Part shown: positions 26,147-35,429 of the stretch, in pieces | Layout: each line of letters opens with the position of its first letter | Numbering within the stretch: the stretch's first letter is position 1 | From: Candidatus Omnitrophota bacterium | GTDB taxonomy: Bacteria; Omnitrophota; Gorgyraeia; Zapsychrales; Fredricksoniimonadaceae | Reading direction: 5' to 3' | Length of the DNA stretch: 36,417 nt | NCBI GenBank assembly: GCA_903901225.1 | Contig: CAIUQE010000023.1 | Coordinates: 1-36,417 of the forward strand | The notes under the pieces: generated by a model | Told to the model about the DNA's origin: nothing | Databases searched by the model: none | What the model saw: only the letters and a program-made list of their open reading frames with translations | Program-made: the position numbers and the translations under genes

Positions 26147-27589
26147 ATGAGCGCAGAAAAGAATCCATCAAATGAAGTGAATCGAGGGGGCCAATCTTAC
26201 GGCCTGAAGTCCGCGACCTTGAGCCCGCTGGAAACGCTGGGCCAGTCGATCGCCAACATTGCACCGACCGCTACGCCGACCGTGGTCATACCACTTGTAT
26301 ACGCGGTATCCGGCGGGGCTACCTGGCTGGCTTACCTGATCGCGACGGTCAGCATCCTGCTGGTTGCTTCCAGCATCAATCAGTTTGCCAACCGTTCCGC
26401 GTCACCCGGGTCGTTCTACTCTTATATCATCACGGGCCTTGGGCCGTTCTGGGGAGCCGCGACAGGCTGGGCGCTGCTCATTGCCTATATCGGCTGCGCT
26501 TCCGCGGTCACGACAGGGTTTTCCAACTATTCCAATGTTTTCCTCAAGAGCGTCCTTGGCTTCCAGATCCCGGCGGTCATTTTGATCGGCGTGAGCGTGC
26601 TGGCCGCCTGGTATGTCGCGTATAAAGACATCAAGTTGTCGGCGCGCTTGTCGCTGGGACTTGAGTTTGCCTCGGTATCGCTTATCCTCTTGCTCGTAGG
26701 CGTGACGTTATACCGTCATGGTTTCAACCTTGATTGGGATCAGCTGACATTAAAGGGTACGAGCCTGGATGCTTTGCGCGGTGGTCTCGTTTTGGCGATC
26801 TTCAGTTTTGTCGGCTTTGAAAGCGCGGCAACCCTTGGTTCCGAGGCCAAGGACCCGTTGCGCAGCATCCCCAAGGCGATCGTTCGCAGCGCTTTGATCG
26901 TGGGGGCTTTGTTCGTGGTGTCGTCGTATGCCCAGGTCGTCGGTTTCCAGGGGCACACGGAAACGTTGGATAAGAGCACCGCGCCGCTCAATGTCCTCGC
27001 GGATCGTGCCGGACTTTCGGCGATCGGCCTTTTCATTGATATTGGCGCTGTGATCAGTTTCTTCGCCTGCGTCCTGGCAAGTATCAACGCCGGCGCGCGC
27101 GTCCTGTTCCTGATGGGCCGTCATGGCATATTCCATGCTTCCGCCGGTGACGCGCATCACAAAAATGAAACCCCGCACATCGCGGTCACGATCGCATCGG
27201 TGCTGGCGTTCATTCCGGCCGCGATCCTCTCGATCCGAGGTGTGGGCGATTTTGATATTTATGGGTGGGTGGGCACCATTGCCACGCTGGGTTTCATCGT
27301 GACGTACATCATCATCTCGATCGCGGCGCCTGTTTATCTCAAGCGTCGTGGTGAATTGAAGCTTCAGCATATTGTGACATCCGGCGTGGCTATTCTCGCG
27401 CTGGGCCTGGCGATCCTCGGGAATATTTATCCCGTGCCGCCGGCACCGTACAATCTGTTGCCGTACATCTTCCTGGGCCTGTGGGTCGCGGGAGTTGTCT
27501 GGATCGCGTTCCTGCACAAGGTCAGTCCGCATGTGATCGAGGATATCCGTCAGGATGCCCTCGCCATCGACGCGCGGTTTACCGCTTAA
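26147..27589 (+). CDS. APC-family amino-acid permease
   Basis: This inner-membrane permease of 480 residues has about 12 hydrophobic segments. Family motifs are LSPLETLGQSIANIAPTATPT near the N-terminus, RSASPGSFYSYI, and FSFVGFESAATLGSEAKDPLRSIPKAI in the middle. Such proteins import amino acids by proton or exchange coupling. The operon (class III aminotransferase, AhpD-like protein, MetY) suggests a sulfur amino acid or another amine such as taurine, but selectivity cannot be read by eye. AAAGGAAG precedes the ATG. Confidence 0.88.
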   Translation: MSAEKNPSNEVNRGGQSYGLKSATLSPLETLGQSIANIAPTATPTVVIPLVYAVSGGATWLAYLIATVSILLVASSINQFANRSASPGSFYSYIITGLGPFWGAATGWALLIAYIGCASAVTTGFSNYSNVFLKSVLGFQIPAVILIGVSVLAAWYVAYKDIKLSARLSLGLEFASVSLILLLVGVTLYRHGFNLDWDQLTLKGTSLDALRGGLVLAIFSFVGFESAATLGSEAKDPLRSIPKAIVRSALIVGALFVVSSYAQVVGFQGHTETLDKSTAPLNVLADRAGLSAIGLFIDIGAVISFFACVLASINAGARVLFLMGRHGIFHASAGDAHHKNETPHIAVTIASVLAFIPAAILSIRGVGDFDIYGWVGTIATLGFIVTYIIISIAAPVYLKRRGELKLQHIVTSGVAILALGLAILGNIYPVPPAPYNLLPYIFLGLWVAGVVWIAFLHKVSPHVIEDIRQDALAIDARFTA

Positions 27590-27612
27590 GGAAAGGAAGA
27601 GAAATATATTGG

Positions 27613-27675
27613 GTGTAGGGGCGGACCTTGTGTCCGCCCGAAGGGAACGGGCCGAGACAAGTTCAGCCCCTACGC
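27613..27675 (+). repeat. Palindromic repeat family 2, copy 2
   Basis: It shares the left part GTGTAGGGGC with the hairpin GGGCGGAC-CTTGT-GTCCGCCC and the right edge GCCCCTACGC with copy 1. The second inner hairpin is weaker. It sits between the permease and the aminotransferase genes. Confidence 0.85.
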
Positions 27676-27713
27676 TCAATTTGAAAAGCACCGAACGCTA
27701 AAGAAAGGTTTAT

Positions 27714-29072
27714 ATGGCTCGCGGATCAGCAAATGGAAAACCGGCGCTGGTTCAGAGTGATCTTCGTCACCTGATCCATCCCCAGCATCACCCCAGTGAA
27801 CATCAGGACCCGCAGGTGTGGGTTTCCGGCAAGGGCATTACCCTGACGAATATCGAGGGAAAGTCGTACATCGACGGGTTGAGCGGGATGTGGAACGTGT
27901 ACGCGGGCCATGGCCGTACGGAACTGGTCAAGGCCGCGGCCGCCCAGTTGAAAACCCTGGCGTTCGCGACAGCTTATGCCGGATCAACGAACCTTCAGGC
28001 CATTGAGCTGGCGAAGGTGCTGAAAAGACTGGTTTATCCGAACATTGAAGCTTTTTATTTCACGCTGGGCGGTTCGGACGCGACGGATACGTCGATCCGC
28101 ACGGCCCGGTTCTTCTGGGGCGCCAAGGGTCGTACTAAAAAGCAGAAGATCATTGCCCGTAAATTAAGTTATCACGGATCTACGGTCGGGGCCGCGTCGG
28201 CCACCGGCGTGGATGAGTTTTCGCAGGGTTTTGGGCCGAGATTGCCGGGATTCCTGCATATTGAATCTCCGAACCCTTATCGTTTTACGACAACCAGGAA
28301 AGATGTATCGCCCGGTGTCGCGGCGGCGGACCTGCTTGAGGAGATCATCCTGCGTGAAGGGCCTGAAACGGTGGCGGCGTTCATCGCGGAACCGATCCAG
28401 GGTGGCGGTGGCGGCGTGCTTGTCCCGCCCGCGGATTATTTTCCGCGCATCCGCCAGATCTGCGACCGCTATGATGTTTTGTTGATCAGCGACGAGGTCA
28501 TCACCGGGTTTGGCCGCACGGGCCGCTGGTTCGCGCTCGAGCACTGGGGTGTCCAGCCGGATATCGTGCAATTCGCCAAAGGTATCACCAGCGGATATTT
28601 TCCGCTGGGCGGTATTGGCGTTTCGAAGGCGATCAAAGCAACACTGGATACGGTGGAATCCGGGAAACGCTGGTGGCATGGCTATACGGCGTCCGGGCAT
28701 CCTGTCGGCGCTGCCGTGGCGCTGGCCAACTTGCGTATCATTCAGAAGGAAGGCCTCGTTAAGAGATCGGCGCGCCTGGGAGCCAGGCTGCTTAAAGGTT
28801 TGGCGCCTCTTAAAAAACATCCGCATGTTGGTGAGATCCGCGGCCTTGGGCTTCTTGTCGGCGTCGAGCTTGTTGCCAATAAGACGACCAAAGAGCGTTT
28901 TCCTTCAGAGCGGAATATCGGCAAGCGCCTGCGCCAGGAACTCCTGGCACGCGGGCTGTGCACGCGCGTGCTGGATGAAGTGATCTGCCTCGCGCCGCCA
29001 TTGGTGATCAGCGAGAAAGAGATCGACCGTATCGTAAGGATCGTCACAGAAGCGATCACAGCCGTAGTTTAA
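27714..29072 (+). CDS. Class III aminotransferase (omega-transaminase)
   Basis: This PLP enzyme of 452 residues moves amino groups from omega-amines, amino acids or taurine-like compounds to pyruvate or another keto acid. Motifs are LTNIEGKSYIDGLSGMWNVYAGHGR, YHGSTVGAASATG, ISDEVITGFGRTG, and the PLP lysine in FAKGITSGYFPLGG. The closest groups I can name are beta-alanine/pyruvate and taurine/pyruvate transaminases; taurine would suit the sulfur theme, but this is inference only. It belongs to the attenuator C operon. Confidence 0.88.
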   Translation: MARGSANGKPALVQSDLRHLIHPQHHPSEHQDPQVWVSGKGITLTNIEGKSYIDGLSGMWNVYAGHGRTELVKAAAAQLKTLAFATAYAGSTNLQAIELAKVLKRLVYPNIEAFYFTLGGSDATDTSIRTARFFWGAKGRTKKQKIIARKLSYHGSTVGAASATGVDEFSQGFGPRLPGFLHIESPNPYRFTTTRKDVSPGVAAADLLEEIILREGPETVAAFIAEPIQGGGGGVLVPPADYFPRIRQICDRYDVLLISDEVITGFGRTGRWFALEHWGVQPDIVQFAKGITSGYFPLGGIGVSKAIKATLDTVESGKRWWHGYTASGHPVGAAVALANLRIIQKEGLVKRSARLGARLLKGLAPLKKHPHVGEIRGLGLLVGVELVANKTTKERFPSERNIGKRLRQELLARGLCTRVLDEVICLAPPLVISEKEIDRIVRIVTEAITAVV

Positions 29073-29074
29073 TT

Positions 29075-29129
29075 AGAGCGGGGACATGTTCCAAATTCGT
29101 CCTTTGAATTTGGTACGTGTCCCCGGATC
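29075..29129 (+). repeat. Palindromic repeat family 1, copy 5
   Basis: A nearly perfect copy (one change, ATGTTCC) begins two bases after the aminotransferase stop and ends 17 bases before the next ATG. Confidence 0.92.
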
Positions 29130-29146
29130 ATAACAAGGAGAGTTAC

Positions 29147-29722
29147 ATGGCACGTATACCGCTGGTCCGTTATGAGGACGCATCGCCTGAGATCCAGGCC
29201 GAATATAAAAAGGTGGTTGAGAAACACGGGGACGTTTCGAACATGAAGGCGACACTTCTGCATTCGCCGGTGGCGTTGCATGCTGTTCTGGAGTGGTACA
29301 CGCTTTACGAGAAGGTCAAGCCGGTCCTGGGCAATCGCCGCACGATCCTGTTCTGTGACGCTATTTCCCGCGAGAACGCTTGCACGTTGTGCGCGACGTA
29401 CATGAACCGGGCGATCGTCAAGGGCGGGGAGAAGCCCGGGGAGTTGAAACTCGATGAACAGGACCAGGCCGTGATCGCGTTCGGCCAACAGCTGGCGGCC
29501 AATCCCAACCGCGTTACCGATACGCTTTTCAAGAAACTACAGGCGTTCCTGACGCCCGCCCAGATCGTCGATCTGACCGTGTTCGGCGCCATGATGATCG
29601 TCAATAACGTGTTCAACAGTGCGTTGCAGGTGGACCTGGATGAATCGCTCGATGCGTACCAGATCCAGCCGGAAGTCGCTTTCGCAGGGTCATCGCACTA
29701 CACAGGCAAGGAGGCCATATGA
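29147..29722 (+). CDS. AhpD/carboxymuconolactone decarboxylase-like protein
   Basis: This 191-residue helical protein of the AhpD-like fold has the redox pair CTLC in ISRENACTLCATYMNR, which matches the CxxC of AhpD, but the usual His three residues later is not there. AhpD reduces peroxiredoxin AhpC; other members are peroxidases of unknown partner. The ATG at 29147 follows AAGGAGAG; an upstream GTG at 29117 lies inside a repeat and is rejected. The end overlaps metY2 (ATGA at 29719). Its role next to a sulfhydrylase could be thiol or persulfide redox protection. Confidence 0.8.
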   Translation: MARIPLVRYEDASPEIQAEYKKVVEKHGDVSNMKATLLHSPVALHAVLEWYTLYEKVKPVLGNRRTILFCDAISRENACTLCATYMNRAIVKGGEKPGELKLDEQDQAVIAFGQQLAANPNRVTDTLFKKLQAFLTPAQIVDLTVFGAMMIVNNVFNSALQVDLDESLDAYQIQPEVAFAGSSHYTGKEAI

Positions 29723-31032
29723 GCGAAAGAAAATTACATTTTGATACGTTGCAAGTTCACGCGGGCCAGGTGCCTGATCCCACGACCGGCGCGCGGGCTG
29801 TGCCGATCTACCAGACCACCTCGTTCGTGTTCAAGAATTTCGAGCAGGCGCGCCTGATCAGTTCCGTCGAGGAGTTCGGTTTTGATTACAGCCGCATCAC
29901 CAATCCCACGTGCGAAGTGCTGGAGAACCGTATCGCGGCGTTGGAAGGTGGTTCGGGTGCTTTGGCGCTCGCCTCGGGTTCGGCGGCCACGGCCTATTCG
30001 ATCCTGAACATCACGCACACGGGGGACGAGATCGTCGCCGCGAAAACGCTTTACGGCGGGAGTTTCAACCTGTTCGTGAACACGTTCCCCAAGCACGGCA
30101 TCAAGACCCGGCTGGTCGACCCGGGTGATCCGGAGAATTTCCGCAAGGCGATCAATGACCGCACGCGTGCCATTTTCATTGAAACGATCGGTAATCCTGA
30201 TATCAACATCATCGATTTCGAGAAAGTGGCCCACATCGCGGCGGAGAACGGTATCCCGCTGATCGTCGACAACACCTTCGGCACGCCATACCTTTTTCGT
30301 CCGTTTGATTACGGCGCTAACATCATCGTTCACTCGGCGACGAAATATATCGGCGGCCACGGCACGAGCATCGGCGGGTTGATCGTGGATGGCGGTAATT
30401 TTGATTGGTCCAAGAGCGGCAAGTTCCCGGATTTTACGACACCTGATCCGGCGTACAGCGGGTTTGTCCACTGGGACCGCTGGGGTAATTATCCCGGCGT
30501 CGGCAATATCGCCTACATCATCAAGGTGCGCTTGCATTACCTGCGCGATTTTGGCGCGTGCATGAGCCCGTTCAACGCGTTCCTGTTCCTTCAGGGGATC
30601 GAGACGCTGTCGTTCCGCCTTGAGCGCCAGGTGGCGAGTGCCCAGCGCATCGCGGAATATCTGGCGTCGCATCCCGAGGTCGAGTGGGTCAATTATCCGG
30701 GGCTGAAAACAAGCCCGTATCACGCCCTGGCGAAGAAGTATCTTCCCAAGGGGCCGGGCGCGATCCTGGCCTTCGGGGTCAAGGGCGGGTTTGAGCGCGC
30801 GAAGAAGTTCATCGAGAGCATGAAGGTTTTTTCGTTCCTCGCCAACGTGGGGGATTCCAAGTCGCTGGTGGTGCATCCGGCGACGGTCACGCACGGGCAG
30901 TTGACCGAGGCCGAACAGCGTCTCGCCGGGGTCAAGCCCGAGCAGATCCGGTTCTCGATCGGCACGGAAAATATTGATGACCTGCTCTGGGATATCGGCC
31001 AGGCATTTGAAAGATCTACTATTAAGAAATAA
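29719..31032 (+). CDS. metY: O-acetylhomoserine sulfhydrylase (MetY), copy 2
   Basis: This paralogue of the 4038 gene has 437 residues: [39 protein letters not shown], and PLP lysine in HSATKYIGGHGTSIGG. It adds sulfide, or perhaps methanethiol, to O-acetylhomoserine. The start overlaps the AhpD-like gene and is translationally coupled to it. Differences from copy 1 around the active site (SGSAATAYS against SGQSAITLS) could mean a different thiol donor. Two copies under two attenuators of the same type suggest separate conditions of use. Confidence 0.93.
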   Translation: MSERKLHFDTLQVHAGQVPDPTTGARAVPIYQTTSFVFKNFEQARLISSVEEFGFDYSRITNPTCEVLENRIAALEGGSGALALASGSAATAYSILNITHTGDEIVAAKTLYGGSFNLFVNTFPKHGIKTRLVDPGDPENFRKAINDRTRAIFIETIGNPDINIIDFEKVAHIAAENGIPLIVDNTFGTPYLFRPFDYGANIIVHSATKYIGGHGTSIGGLIVDGGNFDWSKSGKFPDFTTPDPAYSGFVHWDRWGNYPGVGNIAYIIKVRLHYLRDFGACMSPFNAFLFLQGIETLSFRLERQVASAQRIAEYLASHPEVEWVNYPGLKTSPYHALAKKYLPKGPGAILAFGVKGGFERAKKFIESMKVFSFLANVGDSKSLVVHPATVTHGQLTEAEQRLAGVKPEQIRFSIGTENIDDLLWDIGQAFERSTIKK

Positions 31033-31045
31033 AAGGAAGATCAAT

Positions 31046-31100
31046 AAAGCGGGGACATGTACCAAATTCGCCCTTTGAATTTGGTACGTGCCCCCGGATC
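31046..31100 (+). repeat. Palindromic repeat family 1, copy 6
   Basis: A nearly perfect copy (loop GCCCTTT; right arm ends GTGCCCCCGGATC) between metY2 and the giant gene; it ends nine bases before the latter's ATG. Confidence 0.92.
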
Positions 31101-31108
31101 GAATAATT

Positions 31109-34100
31109 ATGGATCAACAGATAAAGAAAACACCTGTGTTCAAAGCGGTCGCGATCGCGCTCGTTACAGCCATGCTGAGCGCGATACCGCTGCAGTCCGG
31201 CTACGCGCAGGTCGTGGCGCCGGCCGCTCTTCTGTATCCGACGGGTGGGTTCAATCCCGCGCAGATGGTGGGGTTGAGGACCGATGCCAATGATCCCTTC
31301 CATTTTTATTTCGTGATGGACAAGGGCGATGAGGCCTTGTCAGCATCGCGGAAGCAGGAAGAATACCGCCGGCTCATCAAGCATTTTTTGGTGTCGTTGA
31401 CGGTCGCCAACAAGGACATGTGGGTCAACCTTTCGCCCTACGAGTCCAACCGGACGATCGGCGCTAATTTCGCGCTGACCGCCACAGGGCAGGACCTTCT
31501 GGCGCAGGATTACATCCTCAAGCAATTCACCGCCTCGCTCATGTATCCTGAAGAAGATGCCGGGCGCGATTTCTGGAAAAAGGTTTACAGCCAGGTCTAT
31601 GAAAAATTTGGGACGACCGATGTTCCGGTCGATACGTTCAATAAGGTCTGGATCCGGGCGGACCAGGCTGAGATCTATCAAAAGGATGGCACAGCATTCC
31701 TGGTCAAAAGCCATCTGAAGGTCATGCTTGAGAAGGATTTTCTGGCGGAAGACAATGCCCGCGCGATGGATGTCGGCATAACCGCGGCGGGAAATCCTGC
31801 CGGGGCTTCCGGTGAAGTGACGGCGGATGCGGTTCGGGGGATCATCATCCCGATCATTGAAAAGGAAGTCAATGAAGGCCGGAATTTTATCCCCTTGCGG
31901 CAGATCTACAACGCGATGATCCTGGCGACATGGTACAAGAAAAATCTCAAGGAGAGCCTGCTGAGTCAGGTCTACGCGGACAAGAACAAAGTCGCGGGTG
32001 TCGAGGTCGATGACCCCAAGGCCGGAGAAAAGGTCTACGCGAAATACCTGGAAGCGTTCAAGGTTGGCGTATTCAACTATATCAAGGAAGAAGAGGATCC
32101 ACGGACGCATACCACACTGCCGAGGAAATATTTTTCAGGTGGAGCCGTCGGCGTGGAAGACGGTATTATTGCGGACGCGTCCCAGGCAGCAACGGCTGAA
32201 TTCTTGAACAGGCCGCATGATATTGTTGATACCGGCCTGAAAGACACTGATCTTGCGCAGCGGCAGGAGGCTCTGGCTCAGGTTGAGAGGTTGATCAGCC
32301 AGGCTCTCGCCACCGCGCATGTCACGCCGGGCAAGGGGCAGATCTATTTTTATGTGCCGAAGGATGCGCCGCAGGGCAATGTGCTTGCGCTGTACGCTGA
32401 TCAATATCCATCCAGGGTAAAAGTATTTGAACGTTGGGAGGATCTGCAGAAAGCATTGACGCCGGATACCGCCGGTGTGTTCTTTCCTTTCGCGCAAAAA
32501 GATATCCCCTCGTCCGTGATCAGTGCCGCGGCCGTCAAAAATCCCTCTACACATCTGGTGTCCATACTAACGCGCGTGGCGGTATCGGATACTTCAGACC
32601 GTCCGGCCGCTTTCAAGGAGTATCTTTTAAAGCTGAAAGCGTCGCCGTTGGATGCCAATAGGAAGGTTGAGCTTGCGGTAGAATTCCTTGAGACGCAGTG
32701 GCTGGCCGGCAACGATGCCGAGCGCCGTAAGTATAAAGGCGTGAGCACGGCTTCCGGCGTGTCCGGAATGGCTGACGTGATCAAGTATTTGTTCCTGAGG
32801 AATAAGGGTATCGTTAACCCGAACATTGTTTTGATCCGTTCGGCGTACGGCGGTACGGACGCGAACCTGGACTTTTACAAGAGTTTCGGGCTTGATATCC
32901 GTTATGTGACCGATCCTGACAAAGAGCTGGAGGACGCGCTGGATGAGAACACGATCGGCGTGATCTTTGAGTCGCCGAACAATCCGCCCTTGAGGGTCTG
33001 GGATATCCGGAAGATCGTTGAGACGGTCAAAGCCCACGCACCGCGCGCGTTGAGCATTTTTGACGGGGCGTTCGGTACGCCGGCGGGCCAGCAGCCGCTC
33101 AAGTTCGGGGTGGATATTGTCGTTCAGGTCGTGACAAAGATGCTTGGCACCGGCAATGCGTTCGGTACTGTTGCGGTTGCCAAAAAAGAGATCGCGGACC
33201 AGTTGGAGCATGTCCGCAGCGCGACGATACATCCGGATGACGCCAGGAGGATATTTGAAGCAGGGCTTCCCACGTTCTTCGAACGTTACCGGGCCGCGCA
33301 GGAAAACACGCGTTATCTCGCGGCCTGGTTAAAACAGCAGAAGGATGTGGTCACCTCGTTGAGCTATCCAGGGGACGTGGATCATCCACAATTCAAGATC
33401 ACCCAGCGCCAGTCCGAGGGCGAGAATTACGGGAACATGATCTATTTTGACATGCCGGACCTGGAATCGGCCGGCCTGTTCGGCGAGATCCTGGCGTTCC
33501 TGCGGACAACGAAACATTCCGTCAGCCTCGGTGAAATGAGGACTCAGGTGCAATTGCCGCTGAAAGGCGCGGCATCGACGATGCCCGAGGAAGCCAAGAA
33601 GAAGCTTCCTGAAATGGGAATGAGCCTGGCCGGGGTCCGTGTGTCCGTCGGTATCGAGGACCATGAGGATATTATCCGTGATTTTCAGGCCGCGTTCGAT
33701 ATTGTGCGCCGTTTTAGGGGCAGGGAAAGCACGTGCCCCCTGGTTGAATTGCGAGAGATCCTGATGCACCCTACCGTCCAGCCTGACGGTAAAAATGTCG
33801 AGCACGTGGTGCGCCTTTACCCGGTGGTCCGTAAGAATGAGACGGCGGACGGGCTCGCTGTTGAGCCGCGTGTCGAGCGGGCTATCGTGGAATTGACGCG
33901 ACGGTCCCGGTCATGGCCGTTACTGTTAAGGGCGAAATTCGGGTTCCGAAAAGCCAGGCAGAAGATCGATGACACACTGGCCGCGCTGCGCGTCATCCAT
34001 GAAGCCACGCGGATCGACCGGCTTTCAACGCGGACACTGGGTGTCCAGTCGGGGATATTGTGGAATCCGCTGGTCAATCCGTATGCCGTGACACCGGGTG

Positions 34101-35134
34101 GCGAAGAATCGAATGCTTACCTGGTGCAGGGGCCGGACCAGCTCAAACTTGGTTTTGGCGGTCCGTCAGAAGCGGGGAAATCCTGGGATGACAGGATCGA
34201 GGATGTTGTTTCAGGCCTCTCCCGTGTCTATGGGCGCATCGGGACGGCGAATGCTTTGGTCGTCGAGAATATCGTGGCCGCGGCTGAGAGCAGTATCCTC
34301 TCCGGTTTGCACCAGGATGTGCAGGGGGTTTCGGTGCCCTCGTTGGAAACAGCGTTCAATGTCCTTGTGGAAGGCTGGGCGTTGCGGGCTGCGAGGGATG
34401 AAAGGAAAGGGCCTGTCCGCATCGCGGTGGTCGCGCCCAAAGGATCAGCGCTATACGCAAGCGCCGAAAAGTTCCGTAATATTTATGGAGGTGTGTTCCT
34501 TCTGAGGGGGGAGAGGCGCGTCGAGTTTGTTCTGATCGATACGGGGACGGTCGGCGCCATTGAAGAAAGTATCGACCGGCGCGCGGATCTGGTTGTGGTG
34601 GATGAATTCATTGACCAACAGGACCAGAAGGTCCGTCTTTTCAGATCGATCAAAAGTAAAGCCCTGAATAGCCGGTTGGCGGTTGTTAATTCACGCGGCA
34701 TCAAACAGGGTTTCAAGCCCCTAAAATTCGGGGCGGACTTTGTCATCAACGAGTTTACCGACGCCTATGATGAGCCTGTGGCCGCGGTGTTGGTGACGCC
34801 GCGGGAATGGGTGACGCGATTTCTTGCCCGGCGGACCTATACGTCGATCGCTTCGCGCGCGGCCATGCTGGGAATTTTGCCCATGGCGTTCCTCGGGATC
34901 CCGGGTGTTGACAGGGACGCAGCCATGACCCCTGGCGGTATTGATCTGGATGATTCATTGCTGAAGATCAAGCTTGACGGGCAGGGCGTTCCTTTGCCGG
35001 TGCGGCTCCAGGATCCGTCCATGGTGAACATACGCGGGCTCGAACCGGTCATCCGCAGCATTGCGCCGATGACGCCGTTGAACATGCCGATCATATCGCA
35101 AATTGAACAAGCCGTTGGAGGATCCCCGGCTTAA
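31109..35134 (+). CDS. Giant secreted protein with degenerate cystathionine-synthase-like domain(s)
   Basis: This protein of 1,341 residues has a signal peptide to about residue 33 (ending SGYAQ). A module at about 35-330 (PYESNRTIG, DLLAQDYILKQFTASLMYPEEDAGRDFWKKVY-like) and a C-terminal MTPGGIDLDD tail followed by a proline-rich end recall large Omnitrophota proteins. Residues about 535-870 resemble the Cys/Met metabolism PLP family: GVSTASGVSGMADVI, IFESPNNPPLRVWD, and VVTKMLGTGNAFG, where Lys677 sits at the PLP position. Around 1020-1260 a second, weaker copy (GVSVPSLETAF, KFGADFVINEFTD) lacks that lysine. The chain should be exported, which is odd for a PLP fold, so a structural or binding role is possible. 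It has its own start after repeat copy 6 and no clear ribosome site. Confidence 0.8.
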   Translation: MDQQIKKTPVFKAVAIALVTAMLSAIPLQSGYAQVVAPAALLYPTGGFNPAQMVGLRTDANDPFHFYFVMDKGDEALSASRKQEEYRRLIKHFLVSLTVANKDMWVNLSPYESNRTIGANFALTATGQDLLAQDYILKQFTASLMYPEEDAGRDFWKKVYSQVYEKFGTTDVPVDTFNKVWIRADQAEIYQKDGTAFLVKSHLKVMLEKDFLAEDNARAMDVGITAAGNPAGASGEVTADAVRGIIIPIIEKEVNEGRNFIPLRQIYNAMILATWYKKNLKESLLSQVYADKNKVAGVEVDDPKAGEKVYAKYLEAFKVGVFNYIKEEEDPRTHTTLPRKYFSGGAVGVEDGIIADASQAATAEFLNRPHDIVDTGLKDTDLAQRQEALAQVERLISQALATAHVTPGKGQIYFYVPKDAPQGNVLALYADQYPSRVKVFERWEDLQKALTPDTAGVFFPFAQKDIPSSVISAAAVKNPSTHLVSILTRVAVSDTSDRPAAFKEYLLKLKASPLDANRKVELAVEFLETQWLAGNDAERRKYKGVSTASGVSGMADVIKYLFLRNKGIVNPNIVLIRSAYGGTDANLDFYKSFGLDIRYVTDPDKELEDALDENTIGVIFESPNNPPLRVWDIRKIVETVKAHAPRALSIFDGAFGTPAGQQPLKFGVDIVVQVVTKMLGTGNAFGTVAVAKKEIADQLEHVRSATIHPDDARRIFEAGLPTFFERYRAAQENTRYLAAWLKQQKDVVTSLSYPGDVDHPQFKITQRQSEGENYGNMIYFDMPDLESAGLFGEILAFLRTTKHSVSLGEMRTQVQLPLKGAASTMPEEAKKKLPEMGMSLAGVRVSVGIEDHEDIIRDFQAAFDIVRRFRGRESTCPLVELREILMHPTVQPDGKNVEHVVRLYPVVRKNETADGLAVEPRVERAIVELTRRSRSWPLLLRAKFGFRKARQKIDDTLAALRVIHEATRIDRLSTRTLGVQSGILWNPLVNPYAVTPGGEESNAYLVQGPDQLKLGFGGPSEAGKSWDDRIEDVVSGLSRVYGRIGTANALVVENIVAAAESSILSGLHQDVQGVSVPSLETAFNVLVEGWALRAARDERKGPVRIAVVAPKGSALYASAEKFRNIYGGVFLLRGERRVEFVLIDTGTVGAIEESIDRRADLVVVDEFIDQQDQKVRLFRSIKSKALNSRLAVVNSRGIKQGFKPLKFGADFVINEFTDAYDEPVAAVLVTPREWVTRFLARRTYTSIASRAAMLGILPMAFLGIPGVDRDAAMTPGGIDLDDSLLKIKLDGQGVPLPVRLQDPSMVNIRGLEPVIRSIAPMTPLNMPIISQIEQAVGGSPA

Positions 35135-35137
35135 AAT

Positions 35138-35192
35138 AGAGCGGGGACATGTACCAAATTCGTCCTTTGAATTTGTTACGTGCCCCCGGATC
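35138..35192 (+). repeat. Palindromic repeat family 1, copy 7
   Basis: It fills the space between the converging giant gene and the minus-strand small gene; one mismatch (TTTGTTACG). As a 19-bp hairpin it may serve as a terminator for both strands. Confidence 0.92.
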
Positions 35193-35194
35193 TT

Positions 35195-35419
35195 TTAGAT
35201 CCCACTGCCTAAGTCGAAATTATCCGCGTCCGCGTTCTCCCCGTAAACCTTCGCCCAGGCCTTTTCATAGGCCGCCTTGTAGATCTGCTGGGTCGCCTTG
35301 AATTGTTCCGGGGTGACATCCGGGAACAGGGAGGCCGGGCAGATAACAAAGGAGTCGAGCGACGGGTCGGATGTGAAATTGTTTGAGATCTGGCTGAAGT
35401 ATTTGTTGAGCCGTGACAT
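35195..35419 (-). CDS. 74-residue protein of unknown function
   Basis: A short minus-strand gene begins MSRLNKYFSQISNN and contains PSLDSFVICPASLFPDVTPEQF, then a helical AYEKAWAKVYGE and an acidic end. The ATG at 35417-35419 lies ten bases after the stop of the Rrf2 gene, so the two form an operon. I do not recognise the family. A longer reading of the frame into the Rrf2 gene is only its shadow. A single Cys is present and no membrane segment or signal is visible. Confidence 0.6.
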   Translation of the reverse strand: MSRLNKYFSQISNNFTSDPSLDSFVICPASLFPDVTPEQFKATQQIYKAAYEKAWAKVYGENADADNFDLGSGI

Positions 35420-35429
35420 GGGATTTCTT

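Noticed and set aside
29117-29146. Earlier GTG start for the AhpD-like protein.
   Set aside because: It begins inside repeat copy 5; ATG 29147 has an AAGGAGAG site.
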